From Lineus longissimus (taxonomy: Eukaryota; Nemertea; Pilidiophora; Heteronemertea; Lineidae): a DNA stretch of 64,000 bases. Shown here one piece after another: positions 48,501-61,000 of the stretch. A program made the position numbers and the translations under genes. Within the stretch, counting starts at the first letter, position 1, and each line of letters opens with the position of its first letter. The stretch covers positions 21,149,292 through 21,213,291 of the forward strand of contig NC_088312.1 of the NCBI RefSeq assembly GCF_910592395.1. Reading direction: 5' to 3'. Below the pieces are notes generated by a model, which had not been told where the DNA came from, did not search any database, and saw nothing but the letters and a program-made list of their open reading frames with translations.

Positions 48501-50560
48501 CTTTGTTTCCTGTTCGAGTTCCAAGGTTTTCTCAACATCCCCCAGAGCACGCCAGGACGATGCCAATGGCCCTTCATCAGGAATGTAAAGTGCACTACAT
48601 ATACATGAATGCAAACAGTCTTATTCTAACTTTCCAACCAATCCCTCTCTGCCATAAATATGAATTGCAATCTAAGGCTATTATCAAGAAGTCATTTAGA
48701 ATAGGCCTGATCAGAATGTTACGGAAGAGGGGTCTAAATCAGTGACAGACAAGAGACAAAACCACTCCCAGGCATAAACCGGTCAGAATCTTTCAAACAA
48801 CTCCCCAACCTTGACGCTCACATAATCAAAGAAATAAATCTATTTTCATTACAGTTGGGACATGACAGGAAATCCAATTTGAGATCAATTGCCGACATGG
48901 ATAAAGGCAAAATATCCCCTCCAGAACATTGACGCCAATCTGGTAAGGACACGTTGCACAATTTTGGTCACATACAATTGTACAAACAACTTCTGGAAAC
49001 CTTTCTAGCTGATAGTTTTAATTAGCCTGGGGGGGGGGGGCTTTCTTGGGCATTCTCGGAAACTGCTAGACGGATACACCATTCAGGGTACGATCAGTTC
49101 AGACTTTGAGCTTTGTGGCGTGTACTCTCTCGGGGATTGTGACAATATCGGCAACATCAGGGTATCAAAGAGCCGACTACGCCATCAGATATGAGCAACT
49201 CAAGATTGGGATCAGGCTAATTATGTCAGGAAATCTCAAAGGAGGACAAAGAAAATATAATTTAGTACAATCTCCTGTTATTGACGGAGAAGAAAATCCC
49301 TGGGAGTTTCTCATCTGTTCTACCTACGTCATATATTCTAAAGTGACAGCAGAAAAAATTTGGCCTGACCTTTGGAATGTATAACAACAGAGGATTTGAT
49401 TAAAACCAATCTTTTTGGGGAGCTTGCTCTTTCTCTCTAACAGCCTTAAAGTATGTCACCGGCCAGCATGGGTTAACATTAACAATTATACATGGACAAT
49501 GCTATAGCTACCGAGGCTAATATCGCTAATATAGCATTCCCCAGCTGCCCACCTCGTCTGGGTGCGAGCTTCATTCCTCTCGCTCTCCGCTAATAGCATG
49601 GCTTATACCTAATGGATAATAATATAGCGAGTTAGCCTTAGCATTAGCATTCAGCTATTAGCTTTACAATGAAGCAACAGACAGGGTGATGACTCACAGA
49701 ATACAAAGAGAAGCTAAGGTTGATCAAGGTACACAGCCTAAGACAAACTAAAAGAAAGATGAACATCGATGTCTTCATCTTTCTTATCCTTTTGTTGTGT
49801 CTTCATCATATCTGCTGAATGCCAAGCATTGCTAGACATAGACAGCAACCATTTATCACAAGAATATCACTGGGTGAAGATCTAATGGTTCTTCATCAAC
49901 TGTAAACCGCCGAACTTATATGCGTCTTTATTTTGAGATTTCCCCAAAAAATTAAGAAATTGAAATTTTCACATTTTTTTCAGTTTGGTGACAATTTAGC
50001 TGTCACCAAATTCTTGTTCCTTCCACAACAGTGTGCATAGTGCGTCAGAACCGATGGAAGATTGCACAAAAAGCATTAAAGGAGCTACATACTTTGAAAG
50101 CTAACGGGAAACTCGTATATCAATGACAAAGTTAGCTTCTTTTTTAACCTTGTCATCCTTTCTTCCCAAGTCAAAAGAAGCAAAAGAACGCTGGAACTGG
50201 CTGACAAAGCAAAACACAAAGCATGACATGATTCTGTCTGAAAACAGAAACGTGAAAAAACAACAACTGTAACCAACTCACTCCCTTACTGTGTTGAATC
50301 TTTTACCTATGTATGACAGAAGATGAAAAATTGTAGGCAGAAACTATATACAGTGTGAATAGAAAACCGAAAAAGAAGACATCTGTGTTAGTTATACTGC
50401 TTTGTCATTTCTCCTACCCAATGAATGGAGCTAAAACCATGTTGTTAGAACAGCTGAGAGATATTGCAATCGACAACAATACTATTTCATTGCTGAACAC
50501 ATCTGTTGGTTCCTTACACATTGTCCCTAACTAGCACTTTGATCTCACCACTACTGATAG

Positions 50561-50750
50561 AGTAATTTCCTCTAACAAAAGGGCAAAGGAAATGATAGAA
50601 CTCTATTAGATTTCGTGACCAAAAAAGATGACAAATTGGTTCAAGGCCTCTAGTAATAGTAATTTCCTCTAGCGAAAGGGTGAAGGAAATGATAGAACTC
50701 TCTTCAATTTCGTGACAAAATGATGACAAACTAGTCATCAAAAAAGAAAT
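50561..50750. repeat. Diverged two-copy tandem duplication, period 97 bp
   Basis: The segment starting AGTAATTTCCTCTAAC at 50561 is repeated at 50658, with shared words GGAAATGATAGAACTCT and TTTCGTGAC. About 80 percent of positions agree by eye. Confidence 0.75.
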
Positions 50751-51904
50751 GACATTTAAATCAATATTTTTTATGTGCACTACGTTGTCACAGAGAGTAC
50801 TTTCCCTTTATGTGAACTATCAAACCATCAGCAGTTACATACAGCAGTACAGTAAATGCAAAACAAGAAACCTATGTTCCCTCAACAGCAACAACTAGCC
50901 CTTCCAACCTTGATTTCAAATCGTATAATACTTTTAAGATTTCATGGTGATTTAAATCATATCAAGCCATAAAATTCAATATCATTGGCATGTTTACATC
51001 AGTGTCTCCGATAAATTCTCAGCCTCCGGGAGCCGTAGCATTCATAAATCAATTCAGGCAACGTCTCGACAATATTAAAATGTTGAAATTAGATATTAGG
51101 TTTGTAATGGCACTTATCTGCGCTCAAGACGTTCTGTTTTCTGATTCAATGATTCTAACGATTAGATCGCAGAAAACCAATAAATATTCTTTGGCGAGGA
51201 ACGGCTTGGTTGAGTTATTTCCAAGTCGGAAATGGCTTAGATAAAACTAGTTGCATTCTGACGCCTATCTATTTGCAGTGTCTGCTTTTGGCATCACAAG
51301 TGGATATCGCTGCAGTTTCTGGCCGACAACAATCATTGCTGTATGACTGAATTTACATGTAGGAGCGAGGAGTTCAAAGCAATGTTCAATTTTGCCAAAA
51401 CAACTTCAAGGTTAACTCACCAGCCTCAAAAAATTTGATTATTGTAAAAAGATGTCAGCAGTTAACCCCCAGACGTTAATGAGAAAAGACCACTAATGAA
51501 TATTCATAGGTTGGAGGGGTGAGGCCTATCAATTAGACGAGTGCATGTTTTTAACTCTCAAGTACATATTTGGAGAGGTATTGAAAAAATATTTGCTGTG
51601 GCAAGTCTACAGATATAAAGAAATTATTTGATGAAAAAATTAATTTCGAATTTTGCTAATTGGGTAATAGGGGGCGTGTTTTGAGTTTTTTCTGCCAGTT
51701 GGCTGAAAAGAGTGGAAATATCAAAGTCTGTCTAATTTGTCGATTATCAAAAAATTTCCGCGGTCAACTACCAGTTTATTTTTCACCATTTACTTGCCCG
51801 ACTGTCCGGAATAACAAAATCTAAATTTCAGATTCACAACCGCACGCAGTATTTGATGCGTCGCGGTCAAATATTGACAATTTAACTGCTAAAAGGCTTA
51901 AATG

Positions 51905-52940
51905 AAATGGCCAGGGCCATTGTGCTCACCTCATGTGGAGGAAAGATGGATAAAGAGCATGGTATTGTGTCATGTAGTGTTAGGTTTGATGTAGGTCCAA
52001 GCAATTACAATTTCCCCAAAATGGCCAATTTACAGTACATTCGACCTCTGTGACCTTGAAAAGTAGGTCAAATCAAAGAAGACCCGGGTGACACATTGAA
52101 TGGTTGTTAGAATTAGATGTACCTATGATATAAAATTGGTGCCAATCGGGCAAGTCATTATTAGGAATAATGGCATTTTGAAGAATTTAGGATTTGGCCC
52201 CCTCCCTGGAGGCCAAACGGCAAATCAGATCGCACCAAACTTCGGTACCTGAGATCACCTGACCAAGGGGTACATGTGTACTTAATTTGTGATCAATAGT
52301 CATTGCAGTTAAGAAACGTGCCATAGTTACGGCCTGACGGCGAAGTTACGCCATTTGACCTCTGTGACCTTGACAAGAAGGTCAAATTAAAAACCTGTGT
52401 GACATATACTGTATGGTGGTTAGATGTACCCATGATATCAAATTGGTGGCAATCGGGCAAGAAGTTAAGGAATAATCACATTTTTAAGGTTTTTGGATTT
52501 TGCCCCCTGGTGGTCAAGTGGTGAATCATATTGGACCAAACTTCGGTCCCTGAGATCACCTGACTAAGGGGTAAATGTGTATCAAATTTGGTATCAATAG
52601 TCATTGCAGTTTAGAAACGTGCCATCGTTACATCCTAACGGCCAATTTACACCATTTGACCTCTGTGACCTTGAAAAGGAGGTCAAATCAAAAACCCGGA
52701 GGATATATGATGCACCTTTGCTAGAAGTACCTACCATATTTTTTTCAAAATTTCCCGACTACTATTAAGGGAGATATTGCATATTTTCACTTTTAACGTT
52801 TGGCCCCCTGGTGGCCAAACCATGAAATGAATCGGACCGAAACTTGGTCTCCAAGGTGTCATTACATAAGGGTACATGTGTACCAAGTTTCAACTCAATA
52901 GCTCTAACAGTTACGAAACGTGCCCTGCTAACGGACGACG

Positions 52941-53008
<68 letters not shown>

Positions 53009-53062
53009 ACGACGGACGCCACGGTATGGGATAAGCTCACCTCTGCTAAGAGGTGAGCTAAA
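51905..53062 (+). mobile_element. Modular pearl/DINE-like element B
   Basis: This is the same family as 18858-20545: it opens with GGCCAGGGCCATTGTGCTCA and closes at GGTGAGCTAAAAA. Three modules are centred on TTYGACCTCTGTGACCTTG at about 52042, 52354 and 52655, each followed by AGGTCAAAT. The (ACG)n array at about 52930-53010 is long and pure. The right end is an intact hairpin, AGCTCACCTCT / AGAGGTGAGCT with a 4-nt loop (53034-53059). It appears younger than element A because its array and hairpin are intact. Confidence 0.75.
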
Positions 53063-54887
53063 AATCAATTGTGGTCTCTAATGCAGAGCAGACTTTTAAT
53101 CAGACAAGCATCACGTCATACCAGATACAAAATAGAACAGATGTAAGCATCTACTCCAAAGCAAGGATATTCAGTTCCCAGCGCACTTCCAAACAACATT
53201 ATATCCTCTTTTACAACCAACACACATCAAATAAAGACAGACCCGCAAATGAAAAAGATGAAAAACCACGAATTTGGGGCATAGAAATTTATCATCTCTT
53301 CAGCAGCAACCATTAATGTCACTTGAATTTCTAATGAGATTATAAAACACCATCAATGTCAGAACCACATGGTCAAGATTATTGGACGCTTCCACAGTGA
53401 TCAATATAATCCCCGCTAATGCCGCGACCATCACTTCATCACCGCATTAAGGGGACGACCACGTCTTAGTGTCATTAAAAATTTATCAATTCATTCTGCA
53501 AGGAACCTCAAAAACAAGTGCATTGAATTGGAACCATGAAGGAATTTCCCGCAAGGTTGAAAATGTGCCACTTCGATGCGCGCTGTGAGACCAAGGATGA
53601 ATGGCCAACTGCTCTAAGTCTACGCCAGTGCACCATCTCTTCCTTAAAGATTCATGACACAAGCTAGGAGTCACAGAATAGAAGCACATAAAGATATCAA
53701 ATGCTCATAAAGAGAACCTGGATGGAAATTCTAAGGCAGAATCACCCAGAGGTTGCCAGTATGTTCAGTTTCGATGGCAGTGACCCAGGCATTGGCACCT
53801 GCCTGAGGTTGAGTGTTCACAATAGGCAAAGTCCTCGTGATTATTGATGAGTCTATGGGGATCCCGCTTTCACATTGTGATGGAGTGGACTCAAACAGAA
53901 TGCAATAGATCATCATCATAATATAGCACACAGGAGTCTAATCAAGAGAGCTGGTCCCAAAAGCAAATTTAGAGCTGCCAATCGGGCATATTCAAGGCCA
54001 GCTATACATGTCTATAGAAAACTCCCACATCGCCAAATTGTGTAGCAAACGCATAACCATGCAGGGATTCGTTGGTGTTATATCAGTCAAAAACAGCTAA
54101 ACACAAACCAAACATTTCCAGCCAACTGACCAGCAGCAAATCATGATCAATATATACCGTTATGAAGAACACTCCTCCTGTGATATTCTTAGAAAGGTCT
54201 GCAATGGTCTCAGTGGGGCACTATTCTCACGTCTCTGACAGCTGTCCAGTATTAGAAATCGTGCTCGCACGATGCAGTCGACAGTGCAGATGACACCTTC
54301 ACAGACAATGATGTGAAACCAAATGCTCTTTCATCTTGTTCGTTTAAGAGAGAAAAAACACTACCACACCACGATCGTTTTACTAAACGCCATTCGTTTT
54401 CATATTAGATATTGCTGCCGATTATAGATCCTGGTCAGTGTACTTTACACTTTGGAAGAACGTCTTGTGGGCAAATATCTTTCCGATTTGTGTTCACATG
54501 TTGCATCAACTCTGGGTGCAAAGGTGCTTGCTGTGCATAGGAGTAGATACAATGTACACGCATTGGTTTACAGCCGCAACAAACTGGGAAGTGCTGAAAA
54601 CAAGCATGGGCAATTGAGAAGTTCCATTAACTAATGTAAGATGATGAGGTTCCTAAGGTAACTTCCCTTTCGTGTAACAACAACATGAAATTTGCCAATT
54701 TGGCAGCATCCCTTCCGGAAGTATTCCTGAGAGACATATTATGTTGTTGACATCCATTAGTAAAAGTGCCTGGCTTATTTGGTCCCTTGTTGGAGTGGGA
54801 TGTCAACCATGTCTTTTCGGCAGACTTGACAAATGTTGGCATGTCTTTAACCTGCCTTATTCCACCCAGGAAAAATACATGAAGTCA

Positions 54888-55754
54888 GTGGTCAGAACGG
54901 CTCAGGTGATCCTTTCGAGAGTCAAACCCATGACCTGATCACAAGCCTTGTGGTCAGAACGGCTCAGGTGATCCTTTCAAGAGTCAAACCCATGACCTGA
55001 TCACAAGCCTTGTGGTCAGAACGGCTCAAGTGATCCTTTCGAGAGTCAAACCCATGACCTGATCACTAGCCTTGTGGTCAGAACGGCTCAGGTGATCCTT
55101 TCAAGAGTCAAACCCATGACCTGATCACAAGCCTTGTGTCAGAATGGCTCAGGTGATCCTTTCGAGAGTCAAACCCATGACCTGATCACTAGCCTTGTGG
55201 TCAGAACGGCTCAGGTGATCCTTTCAAGAGTCAAACCCATGACCTGATCACAAGCCTTGTGGTCAGAACGGCTCAGGTGATCCTTTCGAGAGTCAAACCC
55301 ATGACCTGATCACTAGCCTTGTGGTCAGAACGGCTCAGGTGATCCTTTCAAGAGTCAAACCCATGACCTGATCACAAGCCTTGTGGTCAGAACGGCTCAG
55401 GTGATCCTTTCAAGAGTCAAACCCATGACCTGATCACAAGCCTTGTGGTCAGAACGGCTCAGGTGATCCTTGCGAGAGTCAAACCCATGACCTGATCACA
55501 AGCCTTGTGGTCAGAACGGCTAAGGTGATCCTTTCGAGAGTCAAACCCATGACCTGATCACAAGCCTTGTGGTCAGAACGGCTCAGGTGATCCTTTCGAG
55601 AGTCAAACCCATGACCTGATCACAAGCCTTGTGGTCAGAACGGCTCATGTGATCCTTTCAAGAGTCAAACCCATGACCTGATCACAAGCCTTGTGGTCAG
55701 AACGGCTCAGGTGATCCTTTCGAGAGTCAAACCCATGACCTGATCACAAGCCTT
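54888..55754. repeat. 62-bp minisatellite, 14 copies
   Basis: Fourteen units of 62 bp (one is 61) run from GTGGTCAGAACGGCTCAGGT to ATCACAAGCCTT. Copies are about 95 percent or more identical and differ mainly at two sites: CGAGAGTC versus AAGAGTC and CACAAG versus CACTAG. In the left half these variants alternate, as if a dimer was amplified. On the minus strand each unit contains CTTGTGATCAGGTCATGGGT then TTTGACTCTC, which resembles the B-box region of the window's own SINEs. Confidence 0.95.
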
Positions 55755-57687
55755 GCGCTCCGACCACCATTCCACTGGTCAACAAGTGCTTAATGAGCAG
55801 CTCAACCAGTTCTTTTGAAGGATTTTTGGGTTAGACTTGGTTAAACTTAAGTCAGATCTCTGTTGTTGTTTTCATCAAACAGTAAACATAAAACATAGAA
55901 ATTTCATTTGGGATTTCTCAGTGTTTGGAATTCAGATATTCATCACAGGCTGAGCATGGGTTGCAGTAAATCAGCTGATTATCAAAGAAGCCATCTGTTA
56001 GGATCTCAATATCTTCCGATATCTTCTGTGTACCAGATTAGGATGAACCTGACATGATCTGCACGCGCCAGACGTCACTATCTCAAGTTCTCTGAAACAC
56101 GAGTCGATGTCTCGTGAATCATAGCGTTCAGAGCCTCTCCAAGTGATTTATCTAACATGGAACTTATGCTGTTGTGTATGACCTTTGATTTTTATGCTTG
56201 AAACCTCATATTAAAGCCAGCGTTTCAATTCTGATGATGGCTAATCTTTGGATAGACAGCCATCCTTATCACAAAACCATACAGCGCCTAATCCTGCAGC
56301 CAAAGCAAGTGCTTTTACCCTTGGTTATTGCTATTAGCAGGGAGGAACAGACAAACTTCTAATAAATCCTACGGTCAGGTTTGTCAGACGAGAAGTTTAA
56401 GGGTTAACTAGATGGTTCACTCGACAGGAATCGTTTCCCTGTGCACTCTTTTCACAACCCATTGCATTGCCGAACCAACAAACTGTGTACATTTCGCCTA
56501 GGAAGTCCAACAGTTAAGTACCTCCGATGAAGCTTAACTGAAATCAATATGACTGCCAGTGTGATCCCCATCCCCTAATTCATTTCAATCGAGCAGAAGA
56601 GGAAAATGACATGCAGAGTGATATGCAATGGAATGCACAAATTTGACTAGAAAATCCAACATTCCATCTTTTGATCTCATATCCCTGCATATTCGGGGAA
56701 GAGGGATTATGACAACTAATCCCCCCCCCACCACCACCACCACCACCACCACCACCACACGCACATATTTGCAATTTACTATGATTTTACAGCAGATTTC
56801 TTAACACTTAATTTATTTGGAATACTAACTTTGAAACCCCCCCCCCCCTCACAAGTTGTTTGTTTGATGAGCGAATGAACATATAGAACACCTTGTCAAC
56901 AACTCACAGTGCACCAGAAATGTTCCATTGTTCAACATGCAAAACTTGTTCATTGTCATTAGTTTGGTTTTGGTGTTGAAGTTTTTCCTGCCACAGCAAA
57001 AAATTGCCGGTATTCAAATTCTCATTCCAGTTTGGCCTACTCTGCCGATAAGGTCAATTTGGTGTAGTTTTATGTTGCCGACGGGTTGCCGAGATAAGAA
57101 GATTTCAAGCACCAATGTATTACACCAAAAACATTTATTATCTTTTTTGGCAATATGGCATCTGAAATTCAAGAAAAACAATAAAGTGACTTGCCCGATA
57201 TCAATTATTTCCATCACATCAATCATGTTGAGTGAATTCAACAATACAAGGCCTGCAATGGAAGGATGATAACTCCAATGTTATTATCCAGCTTTCCCAA
57301 ATTCATCTTTTTTTCAACAACTAGAAGTATGACACCATTTCAATTTCCTCCCTCAGGAACTGCTGTCAGCACTCCATGTTGACGTAATCTTCAAAGGAAT
57401 CTGTTAAAATATCTTTTTATTATGGCACTATGTTGTATTCTCTCTCTGCTCACTTGTAACAATGTTTCATTGTTTGAAAACTAGATATTGTTGAGCAGAT
57501 TTTCTGCTCTTTCTGCTTTTATGAGCAACAGGCAAGCTGACAACTTACTTCCACTTTCGAGTTCGAAAAACAACTTTTCTCCTTCCTTTCCTTGTTGTAT
57601 ATTTGACTTTGACTTTGCATTTGACTTCATCCCCCCATGTTTTTTTGGATGAAGATTTTGTAATCCAAGTAATATAAATAGTGTAAA
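55755..57687. other. Region with no supported gene
   Basis: It holds a poly-C plus (CAC)n tract (56722-56760) and another C run at about 56837-56848. I see no exon or structured element otherwise. Confidence 0.5.
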
Positions 57688-58030
57688 GTATGTTAAACCA
57701 AGGAAGCAAACAAAATGGCCGCACCTGAGTAAGTCAACAAAAGATACACTTACATGTCGACTAAAACTTGAGTTAGAACATGTACACAGAGTTGGAAGCA
57801 CTGATGAGAGAAAACATGAAGCCATGATGTCAGGAACAGTGGCCGAAATACACTTTTGGGCCAACTTCAAGTATGTTGCACCAAGGGAGACAAAAACAAA
57901 ATGGCCGCACCTGAGTAAGTCAACAAAAGAAACTTGTACATGTCGACTAAAACCCGAGTTAGAACATGTACACAGAGTTGGAAGCACTGACGAGAGATGA
58001 GATAACGTGAAGCCATGAAGAAGGAACATA
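57688..58030. repeat. 186-bp tandem duplication with repeated AAAATGGCCGC word
   Basis: Two copies of a segment containing AAAATGGCCGCACCTGAGTA start their ATG at 57715 and 57901. Because 186 is a multiple of three, a 182-codon minus ORF runs through both copies with an internal protein repeat. That ORF has no recognisable family. Confidence 0.75.
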
Positions 58031-61000
58031 AACCCAACATGTTGAGGATTACGAGTTATTCTGAACCAGGGATGTGGGTTGCCATGACGATTCTAACGCA
58101 AAAGCGTGTGAAGACACGATACGAAGACACAGCCTCGTGTCTCGATACAAATAATCATAACATACATAATGCGCCCGGTACACATGCGTAAGCTATTACT
58201 ATATGTGTATTGTGTTTTTACTATGAAGAGAGAAGGAACTAATCAACAAATGACTGTCCAGGAAGCAAACTGAGATCCCAGGAAGTAATGGACTGCCATT
58301 AGTACAGTGTGTGTCAAAAGTGAACTGTTCTTCAGAGAAAAAATTTGATTCTGTTAGTCTCCAGCACTGTCACGTAATTACGTCATCATATGACTGCCAA
58401 CACTTGCTGCCATTTTGGAACTTCTTCTCCATGATATTTGGAGTAGATCACAGGTGCTAGAAGATACAAACTATCGTATAACCCACCATGCGGGCAGGTT
58501 GATCTCTGCAAGGTTGTTCAAAGCCATGATAACTTGACATAGTTGTTTTAAGTTATAACGTTAACAAATTGGGATTAACTGAAAGACATAACTTCTATAA
58601 TGAAAAAATGTATGGGTTACTGATAGGTTTCCAATATTCTCTATAGTTTAGAACTGATCTTTGGAAAGTCAAAGCCACTTTCCACACTTTGAAGATTTGC
58701 TAACCCAAACTGAAGAAGATGTAAAAGCACCCCTATTGATGTCATAATGATAAGATCAAACCTCCCGTCTCCTCGGATACAAAGACACATCTCCATGGGG
58801 CAGGTGTCCACGCCTGATGACATATCACATCAAACGTTTAGAAAAAACTTGGCTTAGAATATCAATAAGGATATCAGTCACAACGATCATTACAGTGCGG
58901 TTTACACCTCCACACTTCCCGACTTCCCTGGGTTTGAAATCCGTCTGAATACTGAGAAGGTGACTGCCTGGTTTTTGTACGGGGATCAAATTTCATTCTA
59001 CGACCACTGTAGGCTGTTTTCGTTTTTAACAGGCAATAAAGTGAGCCTGATCTTTTGGAAGACAGAATTGGGCCTCTTATCCGACTTCGCAGGATTTGAA
59101 ATGCGCTGTTGCTCAACGGCAATATCAAAATTCATTCCACCACAAATGAAAATTCTTTTTCTTGTGCCAACACAATTTCAAGCGCCACTGATTACAGAGG
59201 TCAAATTACACACAACTCATTTTGGACCCAAGTCACTGCCTAATACAGAAGGTTTCCTGCTTAAAGAGGTGTCCACTAATGGAGGTGATCCATTGTACAA
59301 CCACTGAGAACATATTTTTTACAAATTTTTCAAGACACCATTTCACTGCAAATATTCAGAAAGGCACAAAGTTAATGCTCATGCCTTCTTCAGCACACGA
59401 GGCTGGGCATTTCTTGATTAAAAGAAGTTCCTCCCCTGTAATCTTCCCGAGCAGGAGTAACATGCACCAAAAACTCGTGGTGGCTAATCAAGATTTGTTG
59501 TTTTCCTAACCCATTGGATAGGCCATAACATAATAGGATATTCAGTTATTTTCACCATTACTCTTCTTTTATTTATTTATTTCTTTCCAGGTTTCCGTTG
59601 CCATGACCACTGCGGAAATCCAATACTTTCGGGAATGAGAGATGGTTTTCTTCAGTTCGGCCTTCTTTTTCGTAATAACATTATGAAATAATTGATGAAA
59701 TCCTACAACATCATAGTCGCTGCCATAATTTTCATATCATGTTCATTGTTTATGATTGCGTTGGGAAAAACAGAGTCTGTTTTTCTCGTATTGTGAAAAG
59801 TTTGTTTGATCAATTACTGAAGTCAACACTGGGACTGAGGTGTGGTATTGCTATCCACCATTACCGCAGTTCTACAAACCTACTTTCCAATTTGGGCACG
59901 TATTTCTACAGAATGTTGTCTTGATGATGTAGTCTTCCAGTATGCATTGATGTAGACACTTGATAAGAACTACATGAAACTCCACTGCGCTACTGCTCCT
60001 TTTCCTTAAGAATTTGATGCTGCTATTCTGGAACTTGGCAAAGCTCAGGTAACACAGGGCTGTTGCTAATGGCCCGTTGCTAATAGCCGCGCATTGAGTA
60101 AAACTAGTAGCTGAAAACCTAGTACCGGTAGAAACACTGGAATAAAACTCCATAAATACAATATAATGAGATCAAATGCAAGAGCTGGATTTGGGACCAT
60201 GCATATTTTGAGAATTTATTATTGCCCACAGAAAAAAATTGCACTTTCACATCAGGATGTGGCCGTTTTTAACAATTTTGTAAATACATTTATCATATTA
60301 AGAAAATACGCTTCCAGAACCATTCTAACTTTGAAAGAATAGCGCTGAATCACATCTCAGACCATCTAATTTCTAAAATTTCAGGAGGGGGCAGACGTCA
60401 TGTCCGCAACACAACTTTAGGTGCTTCCGTGGTCCGCTTTGCCGGCTATACCAGACCGAATCCCACCTAGTCAAATCCTTACCGACAGCCCTGGTAACAA
60501 GACTGCCCTGGTAACAAGACATCTTCATTTCACAGGTGCATATACACAATGGCTCAGTAGCGCCTTGGGTGTACACTGCTGAGGCACACACCAGCACTTA
60601 GCACTAATTAGGAGTTTCAGATGGTTTTAAGGACTGATTGGCATTGCTTCAGGCAAATTTCATACTAGCGCTAATTAAATGGTTCTTGAAGTTTTTTTCG
60701 GGGCACTGGTTTGGTTCCTTTCTGTACTGTGTCGCAAGATGTACCTAGGGTGATATGACCTCATCAGTCAATTAGCTTGAAGGAGTCCCAGTCTTATCTA
60801 CTGAAATAAGTTTTGCTCTCTCTCCAGAAATGAAAAGGTTTTGTTTTCTCTCCAGAAATGAAAAGCGCCATGACGTAACTGCCCCACTCCACCTGGTCTG
60901 AACTTTGATCTGCTCTGATACTTTGATCAGCAAATAATCGTTTTTCAGTCTTGACAAGCATCACTCATCCTAATTCCTTAAAGTATTGATGGGTTAATAT

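Larger units (their letters stand above)
46874..54887. other. Region with no supported gene (upstream of the midkine-like exons)
   Basis: Probably intronic to the midkine-like gene. It holds a G17 run (48094-48110), a G run at 49030, a SINE-like head at 48425-48500, a diverged 97-bp tandem duplication at 50561-50750, and a modular element at 51905-53062. A 107-codon minus ORF (47156-47479) is unrecognised. Confidence 0.5.

Noticed and set aside
52765-53056. Poly-Arg ORFs on both strands (also at 20279-20539)
   Set aside because: Pure translation of the (ACG)n/(GAC)n arrays inside the modular elements.
54888-55754. Array of regular repeats that could suggest CRISPR
   Set aside because: There are no unique spacers: the whole 62-bp unit repeats. 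The host is an animal genome, so this is a minisatellite.
57481-58029. 182-codon minus ORF with an internal repeat
   Set aside because: It arises from a 186-bp DNA duplication that stays in frame. The protein is low-complexity, with no recognised family and no splice context.
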